A stretch of DNA of 30,867 nt from TH5896 sp049578985 (GCA_049578985.1 JBAUMZ010000027.1:1-30867); one strand, 5' to 3'; counted from the first letter of the stretch, positions 15,953-24,767 are shown. Made by a program: numbers and translations. Notes: generated from the sequence alone by a model not told the origin.

Positions 15953-18900
15953 ATGGAAAGGCAACGTAGCCTGATCGCGATACTTGGTAGACCCACCTTA
16001 TCAAGAGGGATCACTACTTTCGTAGCCGCATTGGCGGTTGTCCTAGCTGTCCTTTCTCTACTATTAACTCGCCAGATTATGTATTTTGATAACACTTTCC
16101 AAACACTGCTGTATCTTCTAATGGTGATCGTTGTCTTCGGAATAGGTTCGTGGGTGCTCCTTGAATATACAAGGAGAGTAAGTAAGGCTCTTAGGACCAG
16201 ATCTCGTTTTATCCGCTGGGTTCACCCTACAGTCACGATAGTACAGTTTGTCCTGCTTGGAATTATGGTTTGGCTCGCTTTTTATAATAGCGTGTATTGC
16301 TATGACTACTTCAGCTTTTGTAGTACACCTTTGTCTACGGCTTCCATCGCAGTGATCTCTTCGGCATCAGCAGCTATAATATTAGGGTTATTCAGCTACA
16401 AGTTTTTTTCGTGGTATAAATCCAGTAGTAGGAATTTTATTTTGTTATTTTATGGTTTGGCCACAGCAGCGCTTTGCATGTCAATAGCTGGGGATGCTAT
16501 TGCCAAATTTGTCGTAACAGAAGCAGTAATAGATGAAGAATCTACATCCGATGGAACTGCACCAGACTCTTCATTTGTTTATAACACTTTCTCCAATTAC
16601 GAAGGTGATGTCAAATACAGAGTCACCAATCCAGAGGGTTCAACTTTGTATGTTGCCCCTGAAAAATATGACGATCTTTATTCCTTGATTAACTATCTGA
16701 CCTCATATCCGCGTTACATACTTTTATGGATCAGCACATGCCTGTTACTGCACTTTTATTATCAAAGGATAGGACAAAGAATAACGAAATTCCCAGTCAA
16801 ATATTGGATTTTACTCTTTATCCCTCTTTTATTGTATTTAATCGGAAGTGGCTTAATATTTTCACTCCCTGATGACTCGGAGTCCAGATATTATCAACGG
16901 ATTATTTACCGATCAGGTACTATCGGCAGCAGTCTTCTCTTTGGAGCAGCCTTCTACATAATATCAAGGAGTGTACCATCGGGTCGGGTTAAAGACTATC
17001 TAACTATATCGGCTATCGGAATTACGCTGGTAGGAGTAGCCTTTAGTGTTTCTGCCTTTCAGCAAACCTATGGTGCCGCTGGTCACTCTCTCGTCTTTAT
17101 ATCATCATACTTATTTGCATTAGGTTTCTATGCATCAGCTATATTTTTAACTCAGGACGCAAAGCTACGAGAGTCAATCAAGAAGACTGCCCTCAAGGAG
17201 TCTGAGCTGTTGGTAAGTGCCGGCACGCCACATCTCCAACAGGAGATGAAGAGACGAGTACTGGCATCTGCTCACAGACAAGAGGAATATCTCACTGAAA
17301 GAAGTGGGGTTCAACCTTCCCTAACTTCCAATGAGATGAAGCGATATCTATCCAATGTTCTAAGTCAGATCACATTGCTAAGAAATTATGAAGAGATAGT
17401 TAGCAGGGAAAAGGAAATTGTCAATTCTTCGATTGAACTTGCGGCGTGTCTAAATAATAGTGGCATTCGATTAGCATACAATACTAACTTTGAAGAATAC
17501 AAAAGAGTTATGTTTGAAAAGGGAGAGCACAAAGGGATACGGATCGTTACCAAAATCTCGGAAGATACTGCAGAAATAATCAATGAGTTCCTAGATATAG
17601 GGATTCAAGTAAAGCACGTAGATAATCTGCCGCCGATTGATTTCATAGTCTCTGATAGGGAGATAGTTGCGAAGGTACACAAGGTTGAGCAAAATGTTAT
17701 GAGCAGTAGTAAGGATATTGATGGCCAGAATTTGGATATTAAGAATGTCTTGGTTAGTAACGAACAAGCATATATCGACTATTTTCTGTACACCTTTAGT
17801 GAACTCTGGAGCACTGGCACTAGTGCTAGAGAGAGAATAGATTGTATTCAACAAGGGTTGGAGCCGGGATTTCTTGAAGTTATTAATAACGGAGAAAAAG
17901 CAACTCGTACTCTCATGGATCTAGCTAGATCTGTAAAGGAAGAAGCACAAATACTGCTTCCCAATGACATGACAATGGTTAATCTAGAGAGATTAGGTGC
18001 AATCGATCTCATCGAAGAGATAGGTTCAGATAGGAATATTAAAATTCGGCTTATTTGTCCTGTTACTGAGACCAACTCTGAGATCGTCAGAAGGATATCT
18101 AAAGGCGCTCCAAATATAAGCATCCTCAACGGAAATCAGTCAACATCTTTGATGTTTATAGTAGATAGCTCAAAATTTATGTGTTCAGAACTATCCAAAC
18201 CTCTTGCCCAGAATTTTGCTGATTCCATAGGATTTACTGTCTACTCAAATACGAGAGAAAGTGTGGAATCTATCAAAACCTTTTTTAATCTACTCTGGGA
18301 AGAGTATGTTCGCAACGAGGAGCTTAAAAATGCTGATAGATTGCAAAAGGATTTCATTAATATAGCAGCGCACGAATTGCGCACGCCTATTCAGCCAATC
18401 CTAGGGCTGTCTGAAAATCTATATTCTCAGGCAGAAGACCCTGCGCAAAGGCGATCATTGGAAGTCATTGTACGAAACGCAAAGAGACTGCGAAGACTTA
18501 CTGATAATATCCTTGATGTCAACAGAATCGAAAGCAAGCGCCTTCGGCTCGAAAAAGAGACTTTCAGCATGAGGCGATTGCTCACTTCGATGATAGAAGA
18601 TTATCGGAAATCTCTTCAGGACAAGAGCACGAAAAGTACTGACATCGTCTTTTTGGACGATCTAGGCAGCGAGGAACTTACTGTAAATGCTGATCTGAAT
18701 AGGATAACGCAGGTCATATCCAATTTGATTAACAATTCTCTTAAATACACCAAAATGGGTAAGATAGTAGTTAGTGCATGGAAGGAAAATAATGAAGTAA
18801 TCGTCAGTATTTTGGACTCCGGGACTGGGATAGATCCAACTATTCTCCCTGATATGTTCATTAAATTCACTTCACGTTCTGTAGATGGTGGTACAGGTCT

Positions 18901-19030
18901 TGGACTTTATATATCAAAAAGCATCGTTGAGGAGCACAACGGAAGGATCTGGGGAGGGAACAACCCAAACGGTAAAGGCGCGACATTTTCATTTAGCTTG
19001 CCAGTCAATAGCAACCAACTGCTAGAGTGA
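15953..19030 (+). CDS. Large membrane sensor histidine kinase
   Basis: A 1025-residue kinase (1032 if ATG 15932 is used). Residues 1 to about 410 contain many hydrophobic helices with a soluble loop near 190-265, a membrane sensor module. Residues about 480-790 contain two related modules: GEHKGIRIVTKISEDTAEII followed by a phrase ending DYFLYTFSELW, and DRNIKIRLICPVTETNSEIV followed by SIKTFFNLLWEEY. They resemble the PLD/TrmB-like sensor domains of thaumarchaeal kinases. Next come HisKA with the phospho-acceptor His in AAHELRTPIQP (residue 814, long numbering), the N-box SNLINNSLKYT, and the ATP-binding loops DSGTGID and GGTGLGLYIS. No receiver domain or response regulator gene is adjacent, so it is an orphan kinase with an unknown ligand. 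Confidence 0.88.
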   Translation: MERQRSLIAILGRPTLSRGITTFVAALAVVLAVLSLLLTRQIMYFDNTFQTLLYLLMVIVVFGIGSWVLLEYTRRVSKALRTRSRFIRWVHPTVTIVQFVLLGIMVWLAFYNSVYCYDYFSFCSTPLSTASIAVISSASAAIILGLFSYKFFSWYKSSSRNFILLFYGLATAALCMSIAGDAIAKFVVTEAVIDEESTSDGTAPDSSFVYNTFSNYEGDVKYRVTNPEGSTLYVAPEKYDDLYSLINYLTSYPRYILLWISTCLLLHFYYQRIGQRITKFPVKYWILLFIPLLLYLIGSGLIFSLPDDSESRYYQRIIYRSGTIGSSLLFGAAFYIISRSVPSGRVKDYLTISAIGITLVGVAFSVSAFQQTYGAAGHSLVFISSYLFALGFYASAIFLTQDAKLRESIKKTALKESELLVSAGTPHLQQEMKRRVLASAHRQEEYLTERSGVQPSLTSNEMKRYLSNVLSQITLLRNYEEIVSREKEIVNSSIELAACLNNSGIRLAYNTNFEEYKRVMFEKGEHKGIRIVTKISEDTAEIINEFLDIGIQVKHVDNLPPIDFIVSDREIVAKVHKVEQNVMSSSKDIDGQNLDIKNVLVSNEQAYIDYFLYTFSELWSTGTSARERIDCIQQGLEPGFLEVINNGEKATRTLMDLARSVKEEAQILLPNDMTMVNLERLGAIDLIEEIGSDRNIKIRLICPVTETNSEIVRRISKGAPNISILNGNQSTSLMFIVDSSKFMCSELSKPLAQNFADSIGFTVYSNTRESVESIKTFFNLLWEEYVRNEELKNADRLQKDFINIAAHELRTPIQPILGLSENLYSQAEDPAQRRSLEVIVRNAKRLRRLTDNILDVNRIESKRLRLEKETFSMRRLLTSMIEDYRKSLQDKSTKSTDIVFLDDLGSEELTVNADLNRITQVISNLINNSLKYTKMGKIVVSAWKENNEVIVSILDSGTGIDPTILPDMFIKFTSRSVDGGTGLGLYISKSIVEEHNGRIWGGNNPNGKGATFSFSLPVNSNQLLE

Positions 19031-19166
19031 TGATGGAGACGATAGTAACAATATTGATACTAATCTGAATTTGAATGGTGATAATAATGAGATAGTCAAT
19101 GAAATCGATAGGAGCTCCGGCAGTACGAATCAGCATTGTCATCCGGTCACGGTCGAGCACCTCTGA
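19029..19166 (+). other. Out-of-frame acidic tail after the kinase stop
   Basis: Immediately after the kinase stop, the +1 frame stays open for 45 codons rich in Asp and Asn (DDGDDSNNIDTNLNLNGDNN...) to TGA 19164-19166. Removing one base at the stop would fuse it to the kinase. It may be a lost C-terminal tail, a sequencing error or chance. Confidence 0.25.
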
Positions 19167-19189
19167 ATGATGATATTGATCATTGCGGT

Positions 19190-19210
19190 GACAAATGACA
19201 AATGACAAAT
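19190..19210. repeat. Three direct copies of GACAAAT
   Basis: Three perfect 7-bp units in a row. A separate 10-bp unit (ACGATTTGAA) is duplicated in tandem at 19241-19260. Both lie in non-coding DNA between the kinase and the phasin-like gene. Confidence 0.7.
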
Positions 19211-19391
19211 GCCGGAGTCATTTCCATCACACCCCTTCAAACGATTTGAAACGATTTGAAAAGTCTTTCGCAAGAAATGTGGGACTTTCCCATACTTACT
19301 CATATAGGAGAAACTGTATGGTCATCTAGCAGGAGCTCTACAAACAAATAGAAAATGGAGATTGCAGAACGAGAATAGTTAACCAATGATC

Positions 19392-19419
19392 GAAAAAATA
19401 AAAAAAAGCGTATGTACGC
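19392..19419 (-). terminator. Hairpin plus T-tract terminator
   Basis: On the minus strand the stem AGCGTA/TACGCT (19406-19419) is followed by TTTTTTTATTTTTTC. This resembles a bacterial intrinsic terminator, about 30 bases past the stop of the phasin-like gene. Confidence 0.65.
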
Positions 19420-19447
19420 TGGGATTCCTATCTACTTCTAGGCTAGG

Positions 19448-19960
19448 TTATCTACTTGCTGCAAACTGTTGCAGCTGAAACGATGGATAAGATGATGCCC
19501 AAGATCTTACAAGGCTAGAGTTGTATTCTGCAGCAGTTTCCACTGTTCTGCTAATGTTTTTCACATTCTCTCTTAATACATTCAATGCATTAATCGTCAG
19601 TTGGTTGTTAATGTCCGCTATGCTAATGAAGTTGTTAGTAAGGTCATCTGATTGCTTTACCATCCCTTGAACATAAGGTGCTGCTACATCTGGGACAACT
19701 AGGTTGTTGAAATTGCTGTTGTTAGCTATAAATTGTTTTTGAACTGAGAAGGACCTCTGGATAGCATTCCTCATTGCGTCGATATACTCTTGCTGTAAAT
19801 TAGATATTGCTTGAGCATACTGTGGCTGAACCTTGGAAGACTCGTTTACTATCTTTGTTGCGTTCTCATTCGTGGCATCTACAATCTGAGAAACATTGAA
19901 CGTCGCGTTGTTATTTGTAGTTGTTGTACTCTCTTTCAATCTTTTATTTTCTGATGACAT
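19448..19960 (-). CDS. Phasin-like coiled-coil protein
   Basis: A 170-residue protein from ATG 19960 (174 from ATG 19972), with no signal peptide. It has an Asn/Thr-rich N-terminus to about residue 35, then long amphipathic helices: VQPQYAQAISNLQQEYIDAM, NAIQRSFSVQKQFIAN and LRENVKNISRTVETAAEYNS. The NLQQEY and VQKQF patterns and helical layout resemble phasins, which coat polyhydroxyalkanoate granules and are known from soil thaumarchaea. No PHA synthase gene is in the window, so the role stays tentative. Its promoter region (TATA 19990-19997) is flanked by an 11-bp inverted repeat, and a clear terminator follows the gene. Confidence 0.5.
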   Translation of the reverse strand: MSSENKRLKESTTTTNNNATFNVSQIVDATNENATKIVNESSKVQPQYAQAISNLQQEYIDAMRNAIQRSFSVQKQFIANNSNFNNLVVPDVAAPYVQGMVKQSDDLTNNFISIADINNQLTINALNVLRENVKNISRTVETAAEYNSSLVRSWASSYPSFQLQQFAASR

Positions 19961-20011
19961 ATTTGATACCATTAACTTAGGTCACCTCATATAAATAGAT
20001 TGGTATCAAAT
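19961..20011. promoter_or_regulatory. 11-bp inverted repeat flanking the phasin-like promoter
   Basis: ATTTGATACCA (19961-19971) and TGGTATCAAAT (20001-20011) are perfect reverse complements. They enclose the TATA box at 19990-19997 and the predicted transcription start. This is a candidate operator at which a dimeric regulator could close off the promoter. Confidence 0.5.
19990..19997 (-). promoter_or_regulatory. TATA box of the phasin-like gene
   Basis: TATTTATA on the minus strand, predicting a start near 19966, a few bases before ATG 19960. Confidence 0.5.
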
Positions 20012-20026
20012 GGTATGTATAACCAA

Positions 20027-20275
20027 TCATGGGCAGTAAAATACCCGATGAACCTGTTCATTTTGCATTTGGCTTGATTTCCTCTGACGAGATATTGAGA
20101 TTGCAATGACTTTAGCAATTTGAACGTAATCATGACTATTCGCAATTCCTTGGGCAACGAGATGATATGTAACTAATTCATTCCATTTCTTTATTAATTT
20201 ATTATCATTACAAAATGAGTATGATCACGGCGTATTTCGATTCGAAAAGATTGCGCAGATGTATTTGATTACCAT
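20027..20275 (-). pseudogene. Possible small gene broken by one stop
   Basis: ATG 20275 opens a frame with an in-frame TGA after 16 codons (20225-20227). The frame then stays open for 65 codons (containing KKWNELVTYHLVAQGIANSH) to TGA 20027-20029. The 65-codon part has no ATG, GTG or TTG before its late Met. It could be a small gene with a nonsense mutation, but a run of this length is also expected by chance. Confidence 0.2.
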
Positions 20276-20377
20276 TTCCTTAAGGTTTTGACACGCCGGC
20301 GTCCATACGTGGGAAATCACCGACTGCCATATCTCAATTTTTTTGTGGAATCAAAGAGAAATATATTCAATAAAGCT

Positions 20378-20545
20378 TTAACGTACGAAATCGATGCGAA
20401 TATAGTATAGAGCTACGATCGCACTGATCACCCAAGCTGTCAGCAGAATGATCAAAAGCGTGCTCTTATCTTGCAATTTCGTACTCAACCCAGCAATATC
20501 GCGCTCAATTAAACATATTGAAGAAGACAACACAATTATTGCCAC
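20378..20545 (-). CDS. Probable small membrane protein (55 aa)
   Basis: This minus-strand frame begins with GTG 20545 and encodes 55 residues. After a hydrophobic start (VAIIVLSSSICLI) comes a charged segment (ERDIAGLSTKLQDK), then one clear transmembrane helix (STLLIILLTAWVISAIVALY) and a basic tail ending in RIDFVR. A TATA element (CTATAAG, 20570-20576) sits exactly 28 bp upstream of the GTG, the spacing seen for leaderless genes here. An internal TTG would give a 36-residue form keeping the helix. No family is recognised. Support comes from the promoter spacing and the membrane-protein pattern, so the gene is likely but unproven. Confidence 0.45.
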   Translation of the reverse strand: MAIIVLSSSICLIERDIAGLSTKLQDKSTLLIILLTAWVISAIVALYYIRIDFVR

Positions 20546-20569
20546 TTGACATAGAGGTTACATTGAAAT

Positions 20570-20576
20570 CTTATAG
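20570..20576 (-). promoter_or_regulatory. TATA box of the small membrane protein gene
   Basis: CTATAAG on the minus strand, 28 bp from the GTG start at 20545. Confidence 0.45.
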
Positions 20577-20640
20577 AAAAGGTAGCTAGTAGATAGTACA
20601 TTAAGAGACAGACATGCGTTTTTTAAACAGTGAGTATGCA

Positions 20641-20649
20641 TATATAAAG
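20641..20649 (+). promoter_or_regulatory. TATA box of the glycosyltransferase gene
   Basis: TATATAAAG predicts transcription from about 20671. A Shine-Dalgarno-like GGGAGG at 20658-20663 would then lie upstream of the message start, so it is probably not used. Confidence 0.55.
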
Positions 20650-20689
20650 TGAAGACAGGGAGGCGATACACATCAAGGTCCTAGAGTAT

Positions 20690-22216
20690 TTGAAAATATC
20701 AAAGGAAATAGATAGAAGAGGGTTTTTCATTCGTTGTCTTCTCATTGGAGCTGTATCGGTGGTTCTAGTGCTCAAGGTGTACCTCTTGCTGTTTGTGATG
20801 GACTTTGTTCTAGGACTTTATACTTTCTTTTCGAGCTTTATCCTATTGAATATTCTGATCTTCTCATACTTTAGATATCGCGACCCAAACTTTGAACTAC
20901 AAACACCATTCCAGGACAACCGTGCAAATGTGGAGAACTCTCCTTTCTTCTCGATTGTGGTTCCCGTGAAGAATGAAGAAGAAAATATTAGGAATTGTGT
21001 GGAATCATGTATAAATCAAACTTACAAGAACCGGGAAGTCATAATTGTAAATGACGGAAGTACTGATGACACACCAAGAATTCTTGATTCCATCAAGAGA
21101 GAAAACTCGCATTTGAAAAATTTTTACATCCTTCATATCAGTAAAAGTGTTGGCAAGAAGAGAGCTGTTGAAGCTGCAAGTCAGATTGCTAGGGGCGAAA
21201 TCTATACCTTTATGGATAGTGATTGTGATATGGACCTTGATGCCGTGGAGATCGCTGCCAAGATCTTTAAGGCAGATAAGAACCTAGGTGCACTAACGGG
21301 GCATGTAACAGTACGAAATGCAACCAAAGGCAATTTTTATGAAAAGATGCAGTCAGTTTATGCCGATGCAGCCTGCAGAGGCTTTAAGGGTGCGGAAAGC
21401 TCTTTTGACTCTGTTACCTGTTGTTCGGGGGCTCTTAGCTTCTATAGACGAGAATGCGTTCAGGAATTCATTCATGAATGGGCACATGACAAATTCCTGG
21501 GTATGGACTTCAAATTCTGTACTGATCGGAGAATGACAGCATTTGTTCTCAACACTCCTAGAGGGAAACTCGAATCTCCTGTAAGCATAATTGGACCTAA
21601 TGGTGTTAGCTCAACCAACAGGACGGAACTAGTACACAACGACTACCAAGGTGGACAGCCGCTAGTGTATCCTGATAGGGGCTATGATGCCTATTCTGAC
21701 TCAACTTTTTCATCTAATACCTCAGGATATCCAAGTAATGAAGGAAATGGAGACGGAAAGTCTTCCCCCGATCTAGGGTATTGGAACGTCAAATACAGCT
21801 ATAGTATCAAGGTACACGTAGGTGTACCAAACACATTGCAAGCATTGATAAAGCAGCAGATAAGATGGAAAAAGAGCTTCATCCGAAGTCTTTCGACCAC
21901 AGGAGGAAGCTACTGGAAGAGACCGGCTTACATTGCTACGATTTACTACATAATGACGTTGATGAAGTTCATTCGTCCTTATGTGGTATTTCATGCAGTC
22001 TTTATGCTACCATTAGTTGGTGAGCTAAGTTCGACTATTTTGTGGCTTGCAGGAATATTGTTTACTGCCATGATATATGGGGTAGATTTTAAGATCAGAA
22101 ATCCTGAGACTAAACTTTGGTTGTATAGGCCCGCTTTCTCCCTTCTTACAACCTTTGTTTATACTTGGCTATTACCTGTGGCTATGATAAATATTCGAAG
22201 CAAGTCATGGAGATGA
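20690..22216 (+). CDS. Hyaluronan/chitin-synthase-like family 2 glycosyltransferase
   Basis: A 508-residue membrane glycosyltransferase. Two N-terminal helices (about 14-60) precede a GT2 catalytic domain: FSIVVPVKNEEENI, Asp122 in NDGS, Asp176-x-Asp178 (DSD) for the nucleotide-sugar metal, CCSGALSFYRRE, Asp279 in TDRR as catalytic base, and Gln389-x-x-Arg392-Trp393 (QQIRW). Three or four C-terminal helices would form the export channel. This order is that of processive synthases such as hyaluronan synthase. A polar insert of about 75 residues (about 295-370) between TDRR and QxxRW is unusual. TTG 20690 is the first standard start in frame. It probably makes or extends a cell-surface polysaccharide. 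Confidence 0.85.
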   Translation: MKISKEIDRRGFFIRCLLIGAVSVVLVLKVYLLLFVMDFVLGLYTFFSSFILLNILIFSYFRYRDPNFELQTPFQDNRANVENSPFFSIVVPVKNEEENIRNCVESCINQTYKNREVIIVNDGSTDDTPRILDSIKRENSHLKNFYILHISKSVGKKRAVEAASQIARGEIYTFMDSDCDMDLDAVEIAAKIFKADKNLGALTGHVTVRNATKGNFYEKMQSVYADAACRGFKGAESSFDSVTCCSGALSFYRRECVQEFIHEWAHDKFLGMDFKFCTDRRMTAFVLNTPRGKLESPVSIIGPNGVSSTNRTELVHNDYQGGQPLVYPDRGYDAYSDSTFSSNTSGYPSNEGNGDGKSSPDLGYWNVKYSYSIKVHVGVPNTLQALIKQQIRWKKSFIRSLSTTGGSYWKRPAYIATIYYIMTLMKFIRPYVVFHAVFMLPLVGELSSTILWLAGILFTAMIYGVDFKIRNPETKLWLYRPAFSLLTTFVYTWLLPVAMINIRSKSWR

Positions 22217-22376
22217 GTTTATATTTTCCAAGGTCTGTCGAATTTTTCATACTCATCCAAATCATTGAATAAACCTTCTCTCAACGCTTCCGAAGGTCTA
22301 ACCACTTCAAAATTTCATGCAGATGTAGATGATGAAGAAAGTGAATCTTTTTATTAGAATAAAGTAACGTGGTCAT

Positions 22377-22399
22377 ATTATAGTATATTGTGCTATAAT
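22377..22399. promoter_or_regulatory. Inverted repeat upstream of the winged-helix gene
   Basis: ATTATAG (22377-22383) and CTATAAT (22393-22399) are perfect reverse complements with a 9-bp spacer. They end 21 bp before the TATA box of the regulator gene, so this is a possible autoregulatory site. Confidence 0.4.
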
Positions 22400-22419
22400 T
22401 TACATGAGTTTAAAATAAG

Positions 22420-22426
22420 TATATAT
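22420..22426 (+). promoter_or_regulatory. TATA box of the winged-helix gene
   Basis: TATATAT, centred 29 bp before ATG 22452. Confidence 0.55.
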
Positions 22427-22451
22427 GTTCACTATATCAAACTAGAATAAG

Positions 22452-22721
22452 ATGCCTAAACAGCTCAGACACAGATCGAGATCAGAGATAATGTCATCCA
22501 TTCTTCAAGTCTCCAATGGCAACAGAGCCAGAGTGACAGAGATACAATACAAGACATACCTTTCATATAATATTCTTAAGGAATACCTTGTTCACCTGCT
22601 TGAAAATGATTTGGTGGAGTATATCGAAGGAGAAAGAACGTTCAAAACTACACCCAAGGGCATGCAGTTTCTACAGGTTTATAATAGAATGGACGAACTG
22701 TTTGTATCAAGTAGGGAGTAA
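22452..22721 (+). CDS. Small winged-helix transcriptional regulator
   Basis: An 89-residue DNA-binding protein consisting almost wholly of one winged helix of the archaeal HTH_45-like type. Helices fall at RSRSEIMSSILQVSNG, RVTEIQYKTYLSYNILKEYL and HLLENDLVEYIEG. The wing is ERTFKTTPKGMQFLQVYNRM. This is the usual size for such one-domain regulators in thaumarchaea. The leaderless-type start is supported by the TATA box at 22420-22426. It may control itself through the inverted repeat upstream. Target genes cannot be inferred; the glycosyltransferase gene ends 235 bp upstream on the same strand. Confidence 0.82.
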   Translation: MPKQLRHRSRSEIMSSILQVSNGNRARVTEIQYKTYLSYNILKEYLVHLLENDLVEYIEGERTFKTTPKGMQFLQVYNRMDELFVSSRE

Positions 22722-22847
22722 TACAGTCCAGTCATATCCAGACATTATTTTGGTGTCAGTAGGGGCTATTAGTTACCACAATGATGAGATGACCCCATCT
22801 TGGACTTGACCTGAATTCCTTATTTGTTAACAAATTGAATCGTTTTA

Positions 22848-24701
22848 CTATGCCTGAATATTGATCATGTGATAACCCGTTGATCCGTCTGGAAAAGGCT
22901 CTCTGACCTCAGAGGTTTGAACTTTTCCGGCTTTGTCTGTAGCCCTTACAGTTAACTTGTATTCCTTTAACTGAACATCGGGTAGATTCAATTCTGCCGC
23001 CCACATAACCCACGAATATGGCGACAATGGCTCCTTGATTGATGCTTCTGTCCAAGTAGTCCCATTGTCAATGCTCACTTGAACTTTGGATATTCCTCTC
23101 GTTCCTGCAAAAGCTATACCTCCTACTGTGGTAGTTCTTCCAGGAAGCGAAGAGGAAGATGAAGATGTTGTGCTGTTACTTGAATCGGCAAGACTGGAAC
23201 TCGCAGGCAAGAAGCCTCTGAACCTGGTCCTTATTGGAGCGCTGCCAGGTATCACTATTGATGACAAGGTGTTGGTTCTTGCAGTATTGCTCCAACCTTT
23301 GCGTTGCCAGAACCCTTCATAAACGTAGTCAACAATCTCAATTTCAGTTATCCATTTAGCGTTCATCATTCCATATATGTTTGGAACAATAGCTCTAAGG
23401 GGAAAACCATGTGCAGAGGAAAGGGGCGCTCTATTCATCTCGTATGCCAAGATAGTGCTATCTTCAAGCCCCTTTTCCAAAGGTATTCCTACGTCATATC
23501 CATCGTAGCATCTAAAAACAATATATTCTGCCCCTGGCCTGATTTGTGCCTGCTCAAGAACATTCTTTAGTGGTACTCCCTTCCAGATCGCATTGCTAAT
23601 CAAGTCACCTCCTACCTTGTTGCTTATGCATGACAACGTGGCAGGTTGTTCGACTGAAGGCATAGCCGTCAATTCTTCATATGTCAATTCAAATGGGTTA
23701 TCTACTAGCCCCTTTATACTCAACCTCCATGTTCCTGAATTAACAGTTGGAATTATTGGACTTATGTCTATCCGATAAAACAATTCCGTTGGAGTTACTT
23801 CATACTGAAGGAGAGGCGAAAGCACAGGATTTTCAAACCCTGCTGGGACAGAGCCAGGTTGCGATCTAGGCAATACTGGCACGACAGGCGCGCCTGGTTG
23901 CTGTTGAGTAGAGAATAGTAGTCGACTAGTTCCATAATAGAGAATGGGTAAGGCAACAGCCGACGCAACAGCCGACCGGAGGAATATTCTTCGATTCATC
24001 TTTATATCCTCTGTTGGAGCGGTCTTTGGTTTAGTATCACTGTCAAGGTCAGAATCAACATGCTTTTTTTGAAGATTTTTGGATATCAAATGCTTACTGA
24101 TTGATATCTTTTGATAGAGCGCAGGGAAAACAAATCCGAAAGCGACATTAGGTGGAATAAGGTATAAGGTTAAATCAGAAACGGAGACAGGTCCCGCAGA
24201 TGCCTCGGTTAGGGCAAGGAGAACGGACGTAATGGCTAACAATAAGACATAGGCGATGATGAATGATTGCACGACTTTTCCAAAATAGCTTTTCCAGGGA
24301 AGTCTATCGTATAGCCGGCCAACTAGTATTCCGATCAGACCATGGATTACAATGCTAACAAAAGTAGCTCCGATAAAAGACGAGTACTTGGCAAGAGGCC
24401 CTAGAGTCTCCACAGCTTGTGATTCAACTTCTCCCGGCGTAAGGGAAAATAATGTCAATGATGCAACCTCCGGAATGAATAAAGCTCCAGCGAACAATCG
24501 TAAAAGTATACCCACTGCAACAGCAATTGCTCCAGCTACAATACCTCCTAAAAAGTATGATTTGGGGGAAAGGGCCATCGCTAATCTGTTGATTTTCCTC
24601 GTAAAGTATGATTTAAGGCTTTTTCCAAATCTAAAATCTATCTCGAAATTCAAGACCAATACCAACCCCAACAAAGAATACATTCGTAAATTAGGACGCA
24701 A
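22848..24701 (-). CDS. Membrane-anchored sulfite-oxidase-type molybdoenzyme
   Basis: A 617-residue fusion protein. Residues about 45-200 hold four hydrophobic helices. A twin-arginine-like motif follows at 235-243 (MNRRIFLRS) with another hydrophobic stretch, as in a TAT signal. The molybdopterin domain of the sulfite oxidase/YedY type spans about 300-470, with the likely molybdenum ligand Cys358 in TLSCISNKVGGD and the conserved FRCYDGYD and AHGFPLRAIVPNIYG segments. A molybdenum-cofactor dimerisation domain ends the protein (GISKVQVSIDNGTTWTEA, SPYSWVMWA). A Ser-rich linker lies near 505-525. No haem partner gene is adjacent. The start is uncertain: TTG 24701, ATG 24683 and ATG 24578 are in frame, and a TATA lies at 24732-24739. 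The substrate is unknown. Confidence 0.85.
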   Translation of the reverse strand: MRPNLRMYSLLGLVLVLNFEIDFRFGKSLKSYFTRKINRLAMALSPKSYFLGGIVAGAIAVAVGILLRLFAGALFIPEVASLTLFSLTPGEVESQAVETLGPLAKYSSFIGATFVSIVIHGLIGILVGRLYDRLPWKSYFGKVVQSFIIAYVLLLAITSVLLALTEASAGPVSVSDLTLYLIPPNVAFGFVFPALYQKISISKHLISKNLQKKHVDSDLDSDTKPKTAPTEDIKMNRRIFLRSAVASAVALPILYYGTSRLLFSTQQQPGAPVVPVLPRSQPGSVPAGFENPVLSPLLQYEVTPTELFYRIDISPIIPTVNSGTWRLSIKGLVDNPFELTYEELTAMPSVEQPATLSCISNKVGGDLISNAIWKGVPLKNVLEQAQIRPGAEYIVFRCYDGYDVGIPLEKGLEDSTILAYEMNRAPLSSAHGFPLRAIVPNIYGMMNAKWITEIEIVDYVYEGFWQRKGWSNTARTNTLSSIVIPGSAPIRTRFRGFLPASSSLADSSNSTTSSSSSSLPGRTTTVGGIAFAGTRGISKVQVSIDNGTTWTEASIKEPLSPYSWVMWAAELNLPDVQLKEYKLTVRATDKAGKVQTSEVREPFPDGSTGYHMINIQA

Positions 24702-24731
24702 ATTATCACGCCAATATGGTTTCGATAATTC

Positions 24732-24739
24732 TTATATCC
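24732..24739. promoter_or_regulatory. TATA element between divergent genes
   Basis: TTATATCC (GGATATAA on the minus strand) lies 33 bp from ATG 24768 of the CHRD gene and 34 bp from TTG 24701 of the molybdoenzyme gene. It may serve both. Confidence 0.4.
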
Positions 24740-24767
24740 TCACCATTCGTAATCATATTTGACGTAT

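Noticed and set aside
20658..20663. Shine-Dalgarno-like GGGAGG before the glycosyltransferase
   Set aside because: No standard start codon follows at a useful distance, and the TATA box predicts transcription starting downstream of it.
22219..22305. 28-residue minus-strand frame ending EYEKFDRPWKI, converging on the glycosyltransferase
   Set aside because: Too short to separate from chance, with no convincing promoter.
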